Shown here: one piece after another, positions 1 to 11,034 of the stretch | How the letters are laid out: the number at the start of each line of letters is the position of its first letter | Position numbering within the stretch: the first letter of the stretch is position 1 | DNA from: Corylus avellana | Taxonomy: Eukaryota > Streptophyta > Magnoliopsida > Fagales > Betulaceae | NCBI RefSeq assembly: GCF_901000735.1 | Contig: NC_081542.1 | Location: 29,246,838 to 29,310,837 of the forward strand | Direction of reading: 5' to 3' | DNA: 64,000 nucleotides | The notes under the pieces: generated by a model | Database searches by the model: none | What the model saw: the letters and a program-made list of their open reading frames with translations, nothing else | Told to the model about the DNA's origin: nothing | Translations under genes and position numbers: made by a program

Positions 1-2
1 TC

Positions 3-1753
3 GGGGGGGTGCTACTGAAGGATCTTGTTTGGCAAGCTGCTGCATCCTACACAAAGACGGAGTTCTACAGAGTAATGGATGAGATAAAGAGGATTAGTAA
101 GGAAGTCCATGCCTATGTGGAGAAAGTTGACCCCAACACATGGTGTAGGGGTCGATTCAACACAAATGCCAAGTCTGGCCTCTTATATAACAATACATGT
201 GAGAGTTTCAATTCTTGGATCAAAAAGTTCCGTGACCAGACAATCTTGAGCATATTGGAAGGGATTAGATGTAAGTTAATGACAAGGTATGTGACGAAGA
301 AAGAGTTGATCAATTCAATGGAGGAGGCCTTAGGGCCAAAGATTATGAGTAAACGAGAAAAAGAAGACGATGAAGACAATGAATGTTGGTGTACATATGC
401 TGGTGAGGGTATGTTTGAAGTCGAGTGCCTCGGGAAAAGGTTTGTTGTAGATGTGGATGGTAGAACTTGTGGCTGCAGGAAATGGGATGTAACTGGTATC
501 CCATGTTTTCATGCCATTTCAACCATTTTACACCAAGGTGGAGACCCTAATGATTATTTGAGTGAGTACTACAGCAAGGAGATCTACTTGAAGTCCTATG
601 ACTACATTGTCTACCCTGTGCCAAGTGAAGACCAATGGCCTAGAAGCGACCAACCTAAAATTGAGCCACCCAAATCAAGGGTAACTCCTGGCAGACCTAA
701 AAAACTCAGACATAGGAGTGTTGAAGAACCAACAAACCCTAATGCAATGAGGAAGGGGGGCAATAAGAATTAATGTGGGCATTGTAAAAAGTTTGGTCAC
801 AATAAGAGATTATGCGAAGCCAAGCAACAACATGAGGAAAGAAGGGACCATGTGAGACAATTCTACGGAGAGAATGTATCAACTGATTGGAATTTAGACT
901 TGGTAAGTGACTTGTTTAATTTACTATATCTATGATTTCATGTTTAGTGTTTAATTTACTATATTTTTCAACACTTGTGTCGTGTTTAATTTACTATATT
1001 TACTATATTTTTGTAGTTGGATGGATCTTTAACTGCCACTTCAGCCACCACCACAAAAAGGGGAAGAGTAAACACACCATCAGCAGGTGCAAAAGGAGCA
1101 AGAATGAACACACCATCAACAGGTGCAAAAAGAGCAAGAGTGAACACACAGTCACAAACAACACTAGAGCCTCCATCACAGCCTGTATCCCAGCCTAAAT
1201 CAGAGCCTGCTAGAATAGCACCTTCTGCATCCCAACCAACCAGAACAGCAAAAAGGGCAGTAGCAACACCTTCTGCATATAGACCAAATGTAAGTAATTT
1301 TTCATATACGGTAATTAAAAGAAAAAAAAAATACAACTTTAGTGGTCTGATTGTATACCTATATTGCAGGCATCTACCATATTTGGTAATAAAAAGAAGA
1401 CAACCCTAGGATTGGCTACAAGGTCAAGGGCAGGTGGTAGGTTGAGGGAGCATGTTAGGAGTGGAAGAGAACCTACTAACAAGCAGAAGGTTATTCATGA
1501 TTTGATTGGGAACCCTACCGACCCACCCCCAATTCCAGATGGTGGACTAATATGCTTTTGGGGTCCTCCCCAAGTTAGTGGTATAACATTTAGAATTGCC
1601 CCACCTACTTTTGACATACAAAAGGGTCAGGAGACAGCTGCTGACAAGCCTCCGCCAGGTTTTGGGGACCATGTTCAAAGAATGAATAAAGGGAAAGAGA
1701 ATTCCACCAGAACATTGAAGGGCAAAGGGAAGAAGAAAATGTTGGAACTATGA
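3..1753 (+). pseudogene. Mutator-like (MULE/MURA) transposase, 3' part, one in-frame stop
   Basis: C-terminal half of a MuDR-type transposase, the nuclear enzyme that excises and inserts MULEs; the N-terminal part lies off the window. Exon a (3-902) shows the NNT-x-ESFN-x-W block near 190-215, a SWIM zinc finger (CGC...GIPCFH, about 470-515), and a CCHC knuckle (C-x2-C-x4-H-x4-C, 774-815). A single TAA at 771-773 separates the SWIM finger from the knuckle. Donor GTAAGT follows 902. Exon b (1017-1289) is Thr/Pro/Ser-rich with a repeated short motif. Exon c (1370-1753) is basic and ends in TGA. All junctions keep phase 0 with GT-AG borders, so apart from the stop the frame is open. Identity as MULE is firm; whether the stop is real or a sequencing error cannot be told here. 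Confidence 0.85.
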
Positions 1754-2186
1754 CTTTTTGTTGTCAACTTTTTGTGTTTGACTGCCTAATAGTTGTAAAT
1801 GTTATATTTTGTAAACATTGTAATGGATGAAGGGAAAATGGTGGTCATGTATACTTTGGGGAACATTTATAAACTATGTGACTTGTGGATTCACTATTAT
1901 GCTACTAGTATGTTGAAATTGTTAACTAGTTGGATGATTGAGAAGTTGCTTAATGGAATTGCTGAATGGCTTATCTATTAAGATGTGTGGATTATTTTGG
2001 TTAAATTTGTGTACATGTGGATGACACAGGTCTGATGGGATAATACTTTTTAGAATTATGCCCTAAAGGTGTCAACAAACTACAACAAACTTGACACTGA
2101 TAATTGTTTATATATTTGCACATGTTGCATTGAAAGACCTTGGTGCTGCTCATATGCATGTAATGTATCCAAGCTGTGCCAAGTAC
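1754..2186. other. AT-rich 3' flank of the MULE with a dispersed 56-bp repeat
   Basis: No gene seen. Positions 1981-2036 recur almost unchanged at 4021-4076 in the same orientation, so this flank, or an element containing it, exists twice within 2 kb. No terminal inverted repeat for the MULE could be recognised here. Confidence 0.5.
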
Positions 2187-3590
2187 CACCTAAATCAATA
2201 GGAAAATATTTGGTACGTTTTACTCGCAAGTGCACAAAATCAAAACGATAGTATAGTAGGCAAATACGAGATCATTCCCACGAGGATTGGTAATTTTGCT
2301 TAGAATGTAATTTCCTAATTAATTAACTAAATTAAATCAATTGTCACAGATTGAATTTAATAATAAAATAAAAAGATAAAAATAAAATTAAGAAATAGGG
2401 TTAGGGTTTTGACATCCACCGCTAATCAGACTCAATTAAGATAAACAATATGCCGATGCTTACAATTATACCGATATATTTAATACTTGCCAACCTAAGG
2501 GCATGGTATCTACTCCTTAAGCTATTGATTTCCCTAAGTAACGAATTAGGCATGATATCTACTCTAATTCTTTTCTCCCCAAAAGGATTGAACACTACAC
2601 TATGTTGTTCTTCAAGAGAGCATAAATCTATGAAAATCGAGAAACACATGAAGCCTACGGCATGGTATCTACTCCTGGTTCCCCATGTTGATTAAGCCAA
2701 GAACCCTTGAGGAGGTTTTTTTGTCACTTTATTATGCCCAGGACTTGGTCATCCAAATTGACATAAATAACATAAATCCAAACACATGCGTAAGGATGTC
2801 AAGCACATTCATATGAAGAATTCGATTAAATAGAAATTAACCGAGTTAAATACTCAAATATAATTGCAGCAAAGCATCAATATTCAAATCCTAACAAGAC
2901 ATGGCTAGGGCTTCAATCGAGTCCTAACTAAACTATTAGCTACACATAAAAATAAAACTAAAACTAAAAAGGGAAAAGAAGAAACAGAAAACACTTCTAG
3001 ATGGAGCCTCCAATTCCTCTCTCCAAGATTGTATATTTTTCACAATGTATAAAGGCCTATTTATAGGATTATGAGAACCCTAGAAAACCTAGAAATCCTA
3101 CTAAAACCATAGGTCAGTCTCCTAATCCATAAAGGAGACTGAAAACCCAATCTAGAGTGAAAAAGGTCTTCTGCCGCATCTGGGCGCTCGAGTGCGCTCA
3201 ATCCCAAGTTTGTGCGATAGTGCGCATGGCTACGATCGATCGTAGGCTTTATGCGCTCGAGCGCTTGTGCGCTCGAGCTTGGATGCTTGTGCGACCGAGC
3301 GCAGCTGCGCCTGATCCTATGGCTCGAGCGATCGAGCGCAAATGGGCTTGATCCTTGTTCTACTGTGCTTGAGCACTGGTGTGCTCGAGCCTAAGTACTT
3401 TTGCTCAATCTCATAGCTTGTAGCTTTTCTCCCAAATTATCCTTTAAGCATGGAACTTTCCAAAAATGATTTATGTTCCTTCAAACACCTAAAAACACAA
3501 AAACAAGGCAAAACATCAAATAATAACAAAACTAAGAGCTTAACATATGTGAATTAAGGGGATAGAATATGAATTATTCAGCACTTAACA
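2187..3590 (-). mobile_element. Possible solo LTR, minus orientation
   Basis: Read on the minus strand it begins TGTTAAGTGCTG at 3590. It has a CTCGAG/GATCGA-rich tract at about 3180-3400, then a TATA-like CCTATAAATAGG at about 3050-3067. It runs to a segment at 2187-2300 (the 'GCAAGTGCAC ... CCCACGAGGATTG' block). That last block recurs at 4357-4475. No coding sequence is present. The U3-TATA-R order suggests a long LTR without an internal region. No target-site duplication was found, so the ends are tentative. Confidence 0.4.
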
Positions 3591-4356
3591 GTCCATGTTC
3601 TAGTTTTCTGAGCTTGTTTTGACTATATAGCCTTTTATAGATAAAGATGAGTTGTCATGCATGTTTTCCATGATTGACAACTCTCCTAGAATATGATGCA
3701 ATTTGTTTGTGAGTGTTGGACTCTGATAAGCATTAAAACCCAGCTTCAATATTTTATTTTTTAGATGCTTAGGCCATTTTCTATCCAAACATTCTTTAAT
3801 TTCAGGTTGGCTGCTATAGGTTGTTCACTTGTTCTTGTCATTTAAAATTATAGGTTTACGAGCTTATGACAAACTTTGTACTCAACTTTTGAAATTCTCC
3901 ACTGTTGAAATTGAGAGACATCAAGGATTGCACTTAATCTAATGTTCTTTATCTGCCAGATCGAATAGAGGACTCATATTGGCATCTCAGGGGGCATAAC
4001 AAATTGTCATGTTTATCTTAAGATGTGTGGATTATTTTGTTTAAATTTGTGTACATGTGGATGACACAGGTCTCATGGTAGTTGGTTCTAAAGGGCTATT
4101 TTATGTATCACAGCAATAAGACAACATCAAATTCAAATACCATAAATTTAGTGAACAAATCTCATTTGCAGACTTCTCAAATTGTATCAACAAAATTCAT
4201 ACAAAGCATCCCAAATATTGTACAATAGTTGGATACAAAAAACATTACAAAATGGTCAATTGACACAAGTCTGATAGTAGTTGGATTGGATTAACAACTA
4301 ACGACAACAAAAACATGCAACTTCAAATGTCTTCTTCATCTGGTGTTGTGCAAATA
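3591..4356. other. Intergenic, no gene seen
   Basis: AT-rich, no convincing reading frame. It contains the second copy (4021-4076) of the repeat at 1981-2036. Confidence 0.5.
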
Positions 4357-4600
4357 TCTACCTAAATTAATAGGTAAATAATTGTACGTTTTACCTGCAA
4401 GTGCACAAGGTCAACATAGTAGTATATGGTGCAAGTACATGATCATTCCCACGAGGATTGCTGAATTTTCGTTTAAAAATAAATTCCTTAAGTAAAATAA
4501 AGATTGATTGAGTTGATAATGATAAAAAGGTAGGGCTTTGATATCCACCACTAATTATATTCAGCTAATATAACAATATGCCAATGTGGTAAAGGAAAGC
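4357..4600. repeat. Second, truncated copy of the 2187-2455 LTR end
   Basis: Homologous by eye to 2187-2455, including the 'CGTTTTACC(T/C)GCAAGTGCAC' and 'ATCATTCCCACGAGGATTG' blocks and the later 'TTTGA(T/C)ATCCACC' block. Similarity fades near 4600. It is a fragment of the same dispersed family. Confidence 0.6.
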
Positions 4601-5508
4601 CTTGTCTTTTAAAATAAAGATCGAATATTTGGTAAAGAAATTTAGACTTTAGTTCTTCGATTTAGTTTTAAGGATTGATTTATGCCTAGAATAGTGTTGA
4701 AAATAGTGTTCCAACCATACAACGTGTTAAATGGGTTAAAGGTATGACCTTTTAGAGTTTTGGAATTCCTGCTCAATGGATGATTGATCATTCCGAGGAA
4801 CAATCTATCAATCTAGAATGATCGAGTGGTACCAATAGCAATCGATCGATTGGTCTAGTAGCATGCCCAAAAGTCAAATTTTATGCTTTTTAAAGATGTT
4901 CTAGTCTAAATGTCAAACAAATGATAAAGTCTTTTGTAGGAGACGGTGTTTCAGGTTTTGAAGATGGTTATCCAGATAACTTTTTGCGACCAAAGTGAGT
5001 GAAACTCACATGGCTACTATTACTGTAAGGCCTAGTGAAATTAATTAACTGGTAATTGACTACATGGTTCACCTCTCAGTCTTATTTCACGATGAACAAA
5101 ACTCAAGCATCTCATCCTCTCCAAGGAGAGTGTGCAGCGGAAGACTTTTCACTTATAACAGATATAGCTATAATTTAAACTCACAATTAATAAATAACCA
5201 GAGTAAATCCAAAGCATCATAATATAGATAAACCTCCAAATGTTGCGATCAAAGACCATTCATCAAATAGGTTACATTATTACAACCCAAATCTAATTGT
5301 TCTCAAATATAATCAAAGCTTACACTTAAAGGTAAAGCATAAAGATAATCTCAATCATGTTATGGCAGGTAGCTCCATCGACATCCCACATGTACTTGAG
5401 CCACATGGGATCTAAGTTCTAAAAAACGATATGGGTCAAGTCATTCACAATAACTGGGTGCTTCTCGGGATCTTTCTTCAACTAAATTATCTATAACATC
5501 ACACACGT

Positions 5509-5540
<32 letters not shown>

Positions 5541-6252
5541 GGAAAAGATATAAGATTAAATCCAACGATTTAGTGAGTTTAAGTGCACATGACGTAAACA
5601 TTATTATATGGTAAACTCGGTTGTTTATAAATCACATGCTATAATATGGACTCACAGTTCATCATATGATCATAAATACAATTTAGGTATAGTATATGTT
5701 GTAATATGAGAATCATATCATAGTTTAATTCTATATGGTCTACCCAAAATATTAACCCCCTCCCAACAGAATTGGTGCTGTCCTGAGGGACTTGTAATAC
5801 AATATTGGTGTTCCGAATATTGTACGCTACTATCTATTACTAGTAGCCCGATTGAGACCAAACTTGAGTGACCCACGCCACTACGCCGATCACAAATAAT
5901 CATTAGATCCAAGGCCATCATAAACAAAAAATATATTTGACCATAGATCTAACCCTTATAATTTGTAAGCTCATGGCCATTATCAGACTTGATTTGTGAT
6001 TGCGAACCTTGATCTGTGATTCCCACCATCAGACTTTTTAGTACCTTTCGTAGTCTCAATGAACTTCACTTGATCTTCAGCGGTCTATTGAAAATTTGGA
6101 TGGAGTGTAAGTTCTCGAAACCCTAACTTCAATTATTATGGTCGTTTGGTTGCTTTGCTTCACCCAAAAACCATCCCTCTTCTCCTCAAGCATCATAAGA
6201 TAAATGAAAACCAACAAGTATTGAACAACCAAAGTAAATCTAAAGCATCATA
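4601..6252. other. Retroelement-derived non-coding DNA
   Basis: No gene seen. A GATCGATCG-rich patch lies near 4785-4860. An (AC)n(AT)n microsatellite lies at about 5508-5540. The segment 5905-5985 resembles 7395-7465, so it belongs to the repeat pair described for 6253-8115. Confidence 0.45.
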
Positions 6253-6840
6253 TTAATCCATCATCAATTTTCACAAAATATAGTTCATAGATAATCTAAA
6301 ATGGGTTTCATGTGAGTTGTAAACATTCACATTTGATACATAAAATAATCATACTTATGCAAAAATAAATAATAATAATAATAAGTATTTGTGTGATTTT
6401 TACTCACTTGAATTGTAAGGTTCTTCCTCAAAATCCTCTAGAGGTTTCTCAACTTCGAAATCTGAAAAAAGACCTATCATTATTATAAACCAGAGCTAAA
6501 ATAAGCCTTAAATCGTAATATATTCATAATAGACTTACTATCTAACTATCGAACATTTGGACAGAAGAGGTCAAACTGGTCATCCAGAGGAGGGCCGAAT
6601 GTTTGGTGCTGAGTATAAAACAATTCCGAACCAAAAACTAGCAAAACCTCCTCTAATCATGTCTTAGGGTCTAAAGCATGATCCCTAACAGAGTTCTAAA
6701 CCTCATTAATGCACTCATGTAAAAAAAGACACGTCCAACGTCATCAATCTACCAATCCATCATTAAGCAATATTAAAGCCAAAAACCAATTTGAAGCTCA
6801 AACCTACAAGCTATGCTACGAAAATAAACCAAAGAGTAAA
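6253..6840. repeat. Direct repeat copy 1 flanking a gypsy remnant
   Basis: About 580 bp matching 7569-8115 in the same orientation with many point differences and small indels. It ends just before the chromodomain coding remnant, where the 3' LTR of a minus-strand gypsy element would be expected. Best read as an old LTR fragment. Confidence 0.6.
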
Positions 6841-6875
6841 TAGGTCATACACAATCAATTCTCAAAAAAATGCGG

Positions 6876-7310
6876 ATAGTGATTCTGCATATCCCGCTCC
6901 ACTTCCCATGACGCTTCCTTGACTCCGTGATTGCGCCATAATACCTTGACAATAGGAATTGTCTTGGTAGGCAACACTTGCTTATTTTAATCCGTAATTC
7001 GTCGTAGCTACTCAGTGTGCGTCAATCCTTTTTGAATTTTCAATGGCTCATACTCCATCACTAGATCTGGATTAGGAATGTACTTCCTCAACATTGAAAC
7101 TGGGAAAACATCGTGCATCCCTACCAGATCCGAAGTTAAGGCTATTCGATATACCAACCTTTCCACTCTCTAAGTAACCTTGAAATGTCCAACAAACCGA
7201 GGACTCAACTACCCCTTCTTCTTGAATTACATCACTCCTTTCATCAGAGATATCTTCAAAAACACACGGTCTACTTCCTTGAATTCCAATGCTCACCTTT
7301 GATTATTAGT
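6876..7310 (-). pseudogene. Ty3/gypsy chromovirus pol 3' end (chromodomain) remnant
   Basis: On the minus strand, 7110-7060 encodes the post-integrase block DVFPVSMLRKYIPNPDLV. 6990-6876 encodes a chromodomain-like end containing VLWRNHGVKEASWEVERDM, then a stop. Upstream (about 7200-7110) is the degenerate VYRIALTSDLVGMHDVF block. A stop interrupts the segment between them (HTE-stop-LRRI). These blocks are typical of the C-terminus of Tekay/Del-type chromovirus pol, where the chromodomain directs integration to chromatin. The rest of gag-pol is absent, and this is a decayed fragment. Confidence 0.75.
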
Positions 7311-7568
7311 GTAACTCTTCTACTAGCAAAGCCGTAACCCTAACCACATCTATACATGGTTCGCCTGTCACAAAACAACCATTGATTCCAAAGCCAAACA
7401 TTACAAATAAATCTTTTTGACCATAAGGCTAACCCTTATAATAATACTAATCACATGACCGTTATCCTGCACGTACTAGTATACCATCTCATATGATGCA
7501 ATTCATTCTTTATTGTTTTTTACGTGCATGCATTTACAAATCTTCAATTTCATCATCTTATTAATCCA

Positions 7569-8697
7569 TCATCAATTTTCACAAAATATAGTTCATAGGT
7601 AATCTAAAATAGGTTTCATGTGATTTGTAAACATGCACGTTTGAAACATAAAATAATCATACTTATGCGGCAATAAATAATAACGAGTATCTGTATGATT
7701 TTTACTCACTTGAATTGTAAGGTTCATTCTCAAAATCCTTATGACGCTCTACAACTTCGAAATTTGAGAAAAGGCCTACCATTAGTTGTAAACTCAAGCT
7801 AAAACAAGCCCTAAATCCTAATATATTCATAATAGACTTACTATCTGACCACCAAACATTCAGACATAAGAGGTCAAACGTTCATCCAAAAGAGGGTTGA
7901 ACGTTCGGTGCTAAGCAGAAACCAATTCCAAACCAAAAACTAGCAAAAACTCCTCTAGGCATGTCTTAAGATCTTTACATGATCTCTAACAAAGTCCTAA
8001 ACATCATTAATGCACTCATGCAAAAAAAGACACATCCAACATCATCAATCTACTAACCCATATTAAAGCCCAAAACCAACTAGAAGCTCAAACCTACAAG
8101 CTATGCTAGGAAAAAATAAATAAATCAAAGACTAAACAGCAACTAATTAAACGAGATGGGTTATGAAAGTTATCTCATTTGAAGCACAAAAGATAAAGAA
8201 GACTTTTCATCCTCCAAGACACTCCCTCACACTCACTCTAGAAGAAAAATGGTTGGAATGGGAGGAAATAGGTGGAGGGGTGAAGATGAGGGGCATTTAT
8301 AGGTGTCCAAAAGTTAAAGATAATGATGAGGTGTTATCTCATAATACTGCCCGCTGCCGAACGTTCAGGGTGTTCTATCGAATATTCAGTTTACTAACAA
8401 ACCAATGGTCTTAGGGTTTTAAGAAAACGTTTGGATGTACTATGTCGAACGTTCAAAGCTAAGGTTACAAGCAAACGTTCAGCTGTACGATGTCGAACAC
8501 TTGTGTATAGGGTCTCAATCGGACGTTTGGTTGTACTATCGAATGTTCTAGCCTAGGGTTTAGTCAAACATTTGGCTCCAAACTGCAAACAGTTAGAAGA
8601 GAGAAAAAGTTAAAGATTCTCCCCTTTAATGAACCCCCTTAACATTCCCATTAGTCGACCAAACTGTACTTAATCATAATTAAAGTTTGGAGTATTA
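7569..8697 (-). mobile_element. Gypsy-type LTR, minus orientation, copy 2
   Basis: Minus-strand reading starts TGTAATACTCC near 8697. A tract with repeated GAACGTTC-like motifs follows (about 8580-8355), then TATA-like CCTATAAATGCCCC near 8303-8290. The region 8115-7569 is the direct-repeat partner of 6840-6253. This matches a U3-TATA-R/U5 layout. The copy near 6253-6840 lacks the U3-like part, so one LTR is truncated. Confidence 0.5.
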
Positions 8698-9038
8698 CAA
8701 GATCTCTTCCATCATAACATCTCTAACTTTCTTTTGTATAGCACTTTTGGTCAACTAAAAATTAAAGATTCATATTTGAACCCCAAAAATATTTGATCTT
8801 GGTTTTTCTCTAGCCCACCGCCCTAGATGGTGTAGTGTATAACTACTTCTTAGTCTCACAGGAGCTAAGTGAAAATGGATTTTCTTTGTTAATTCCCGCA
8901 ACATCCACCATGGGCCACTATAACCAACTTTGCTAGGAGCATTCCCAATTTCTTTCTCGGCCTTCGAAGATCCCATATGGAGTTGTGGCTGGATCTCTGT
9001 CTATATTGAAATTTCTTTTGATCTTTTTATTTTGAATT
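8698..9038. other. Intergenic, no gene seen
   Basis: Short stretch between the gypsy LTR and the MULE. No convincing coding sequence. Confidence 0.4.
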
Positions 9039-9200
9039 AGGGTTAATAACTTTTTTGATACCTCGACTTACACTTTTTTATATTTTCGCCCTAAGTTTTA
9101 AAACGTGACAAATCTAGTACCTCACTTATGGAAAAAGACAGAATCACTACCTCCGTTAGTTTCCGTGAGTCCCAACAAACGAAAGTCCACGTCATCGCCA
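9039..9200 (+). repeat. MULE left terminal inverted repeat
   Basis: About 162 bp, inverted match to 14630-14794, extending inward to the 'CACGT(C/T)ATCGCCA' block. Mismatches are scattered with few indels. In MULEs the TIR carries transposase binding sites and usually the promoters. Confidence 0.85.
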
Positions 9201-9810
9201 CATAAATATGCTGTAAGGGCGGCATCTGTCCCTGGTTCCACGTTGGCACATGTAACTGGCCACATCATCTAACCAGATTCCTCCTTCTTCTTCAAACCCG
9301 AGCTTCCTTCTCCATTTACCCCTAAATTGCATGAATGCTAGACCACGAGCTCCACAGTTCTCTTACTACTCGAATTGAGCTTAAATCAGACTCACGCATA
9401 GGTACGGGAATGTCGAGCTCCCTTTCCTTCCATTACCTTCCATCTTCTTCTTCACACCCAGTTATCCCCAAATGACTTGAACTTTAGAATCGAGCTTAAA
9501 TCGATTGTCTCCAAATCGAGCTTCAATCTGGTTTGCAGATGCACGCGTAAGGGATATCGAACTGCTTTCCATCCGTTGACCTTGAGAACTCGTACTGGAA
9601 CGCGCGGAGAAGAAAATGTCATCAGGTCGAGTTCGGGAATCCAAAGGAAATGAATCTTTTCTCGGCTTGGATAAGGTTTCTGCTCAAACTCAACCAAATT
9701 TGAGCTTTGGTTTTTTCGGTGAATACTGTACCCAAATTTCAGCTTTGATTTTTTTGGTGAATATTATACCCAAATTAAGCTAGGGTTCACACTATTTTCC
9801 TTAGGAGCAA

Positions 9811-10442
9811 ATGAAGTCATCATCTGCATCTGGGTCTTCTTCGATGGACTGTACTCAGATGTCCTGAGTTTGTTATTTCTCGTTACCTGCACCTTTAAAG
9901 ACATCATAGACTCCAGAAAACCCTAGAAGAAGATTTTAGGGTTGTGCTACCTATGATTCTAACGTGAGTAGTTTCATTGCACCACAAATCTATACATGTT
10001 TTACATCAAAATTGATATTTTTCAAAATTGAAGTGTTAATAACATAAAGTGAGTGTAATGGTTTGATTGATATTTTATGTATATATAGAGAAAAGTAGCA
10101 TGCCAATTTTTCAAATGGATGGACAAAACAATTTGTGAAAGAGGTATGAAAGTTATTTCTGCGCTGTTGGATAAGGTGAAAGAACTGGAGAATGAAAATT
10201 GTAAATATTTAGCAATGGTGAAAGACCTTGAGACTGAATGTAATGACCTTCAAACTAAATGTGATGGCTACATTGCAAGGGTAAATAAGCTAGAGAAGGA
10301 GGATGATAGACAATTGAAAATACTTACCTACTTAGAAAAGGAGAAGGATATGTATAGGGCAAGAGAAAAATTTCTCATGTTTGGTTTATTGTTGTCATGG
10401 TTGATAATAGTATTTATTGACATTATTGCACTAAGTAAATGA
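9811..10442 (+). pseudogene. GRF-type zinc-finger protein with coiled coil and tail anchor, decayed
   Basis: Exon 1 (9811-9963, ATG at 9811) reads a Ser-rich start, then the GRF-finger half VCYFSLPAPLKTS-stop-TPENP, then a second block ending GCATYDSN, followed by donor GTGAGT. Exon 2 (10089-10442, acceptor TATAG) continues in phase with ACQFFKWMD and ICERG. A Lys/Glu-rich coiled coil of about 65 residues and a terminal hydrophobic segment (FLMFGLLLSWLIIVFIDIIAL) follow. GRF fingers bind DNA or RNA; this finger-coil-membrane layout is known in plant GRF-domain proteins. Exon 1 has three in-frame stops and has lost one finger cysteine (CYC to CYF). Exon 2 is open and has an ATG at 10119 giving 107 aa. 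It lies inside the MULE, facing away from its transposase. Family call is from recalled consensus. Confidence 0.7.
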
Positions 10443-10529
10443 GTGTTTTGTAATGTTGTATTTATGCAAGTGATTAGTTATAGACTTGTGCGTTATTGCA
10501 CTAATTAACTAAATGTTTTGTTAATGTTG

Positions 10530-10960
10530 TACAACTTACATAATTTGGCCAAATTATAGACATTCCAAATATTGACCATAATTTGACCATATCATGTACA
10601 TTCCAAATATGATCAATTTGGACCATTTGCATGTACATGCATATTGGTCTAATTTGGACCGTACTCAAACAATGCATATTGGCCCCCATTTCCACACACA
10701 AAAAAAAAAAAAAACATGTACTCCATCCAATACAAACAACAACAAAAAACAAGAAAGAAAAAACATCCAAATATGCCATAAATTCCAACTAAACAAGTCC
10801 CTCCATTGGTCCATTAACCCAATCTGGACCATATCATGAACATTCCAACTAAACAAGTACTTTCACAATATGGATCATATCATGTACATTACAACTAAAA
10901 CATCCAAATATGCCATAAATTCCAACAAAACAAATATGCCACAAACTTCCATTAACCCAC
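10530..10960. repeat. Short interspersed repeats within the MULE
   Basis: Variants of 'ACCATATCATG(T/A)ACATTCCAA' and 'CATCCAAATATGCCATAAATTCCAAC' recur several times between 10560 and 10930. This non-coding stretch separates the 3' ends of the two convergent genes of the MULE. Confidence 0.6.
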
Positions 10961-11034
10961 ATTGTCACAAAAAACCGTAAGGGGGCATATTTGTGCTCAA
11001 AAAATTACATCTTCATGTCATATTCATAAAATCC

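Noticed and set aside
9452..9697. Two overlapping minus-strand frames near the MULE left end
   Set aside because: No motif, and they sit in TIR-proximal non-coding sequence just before the GRF exon on the other strand.
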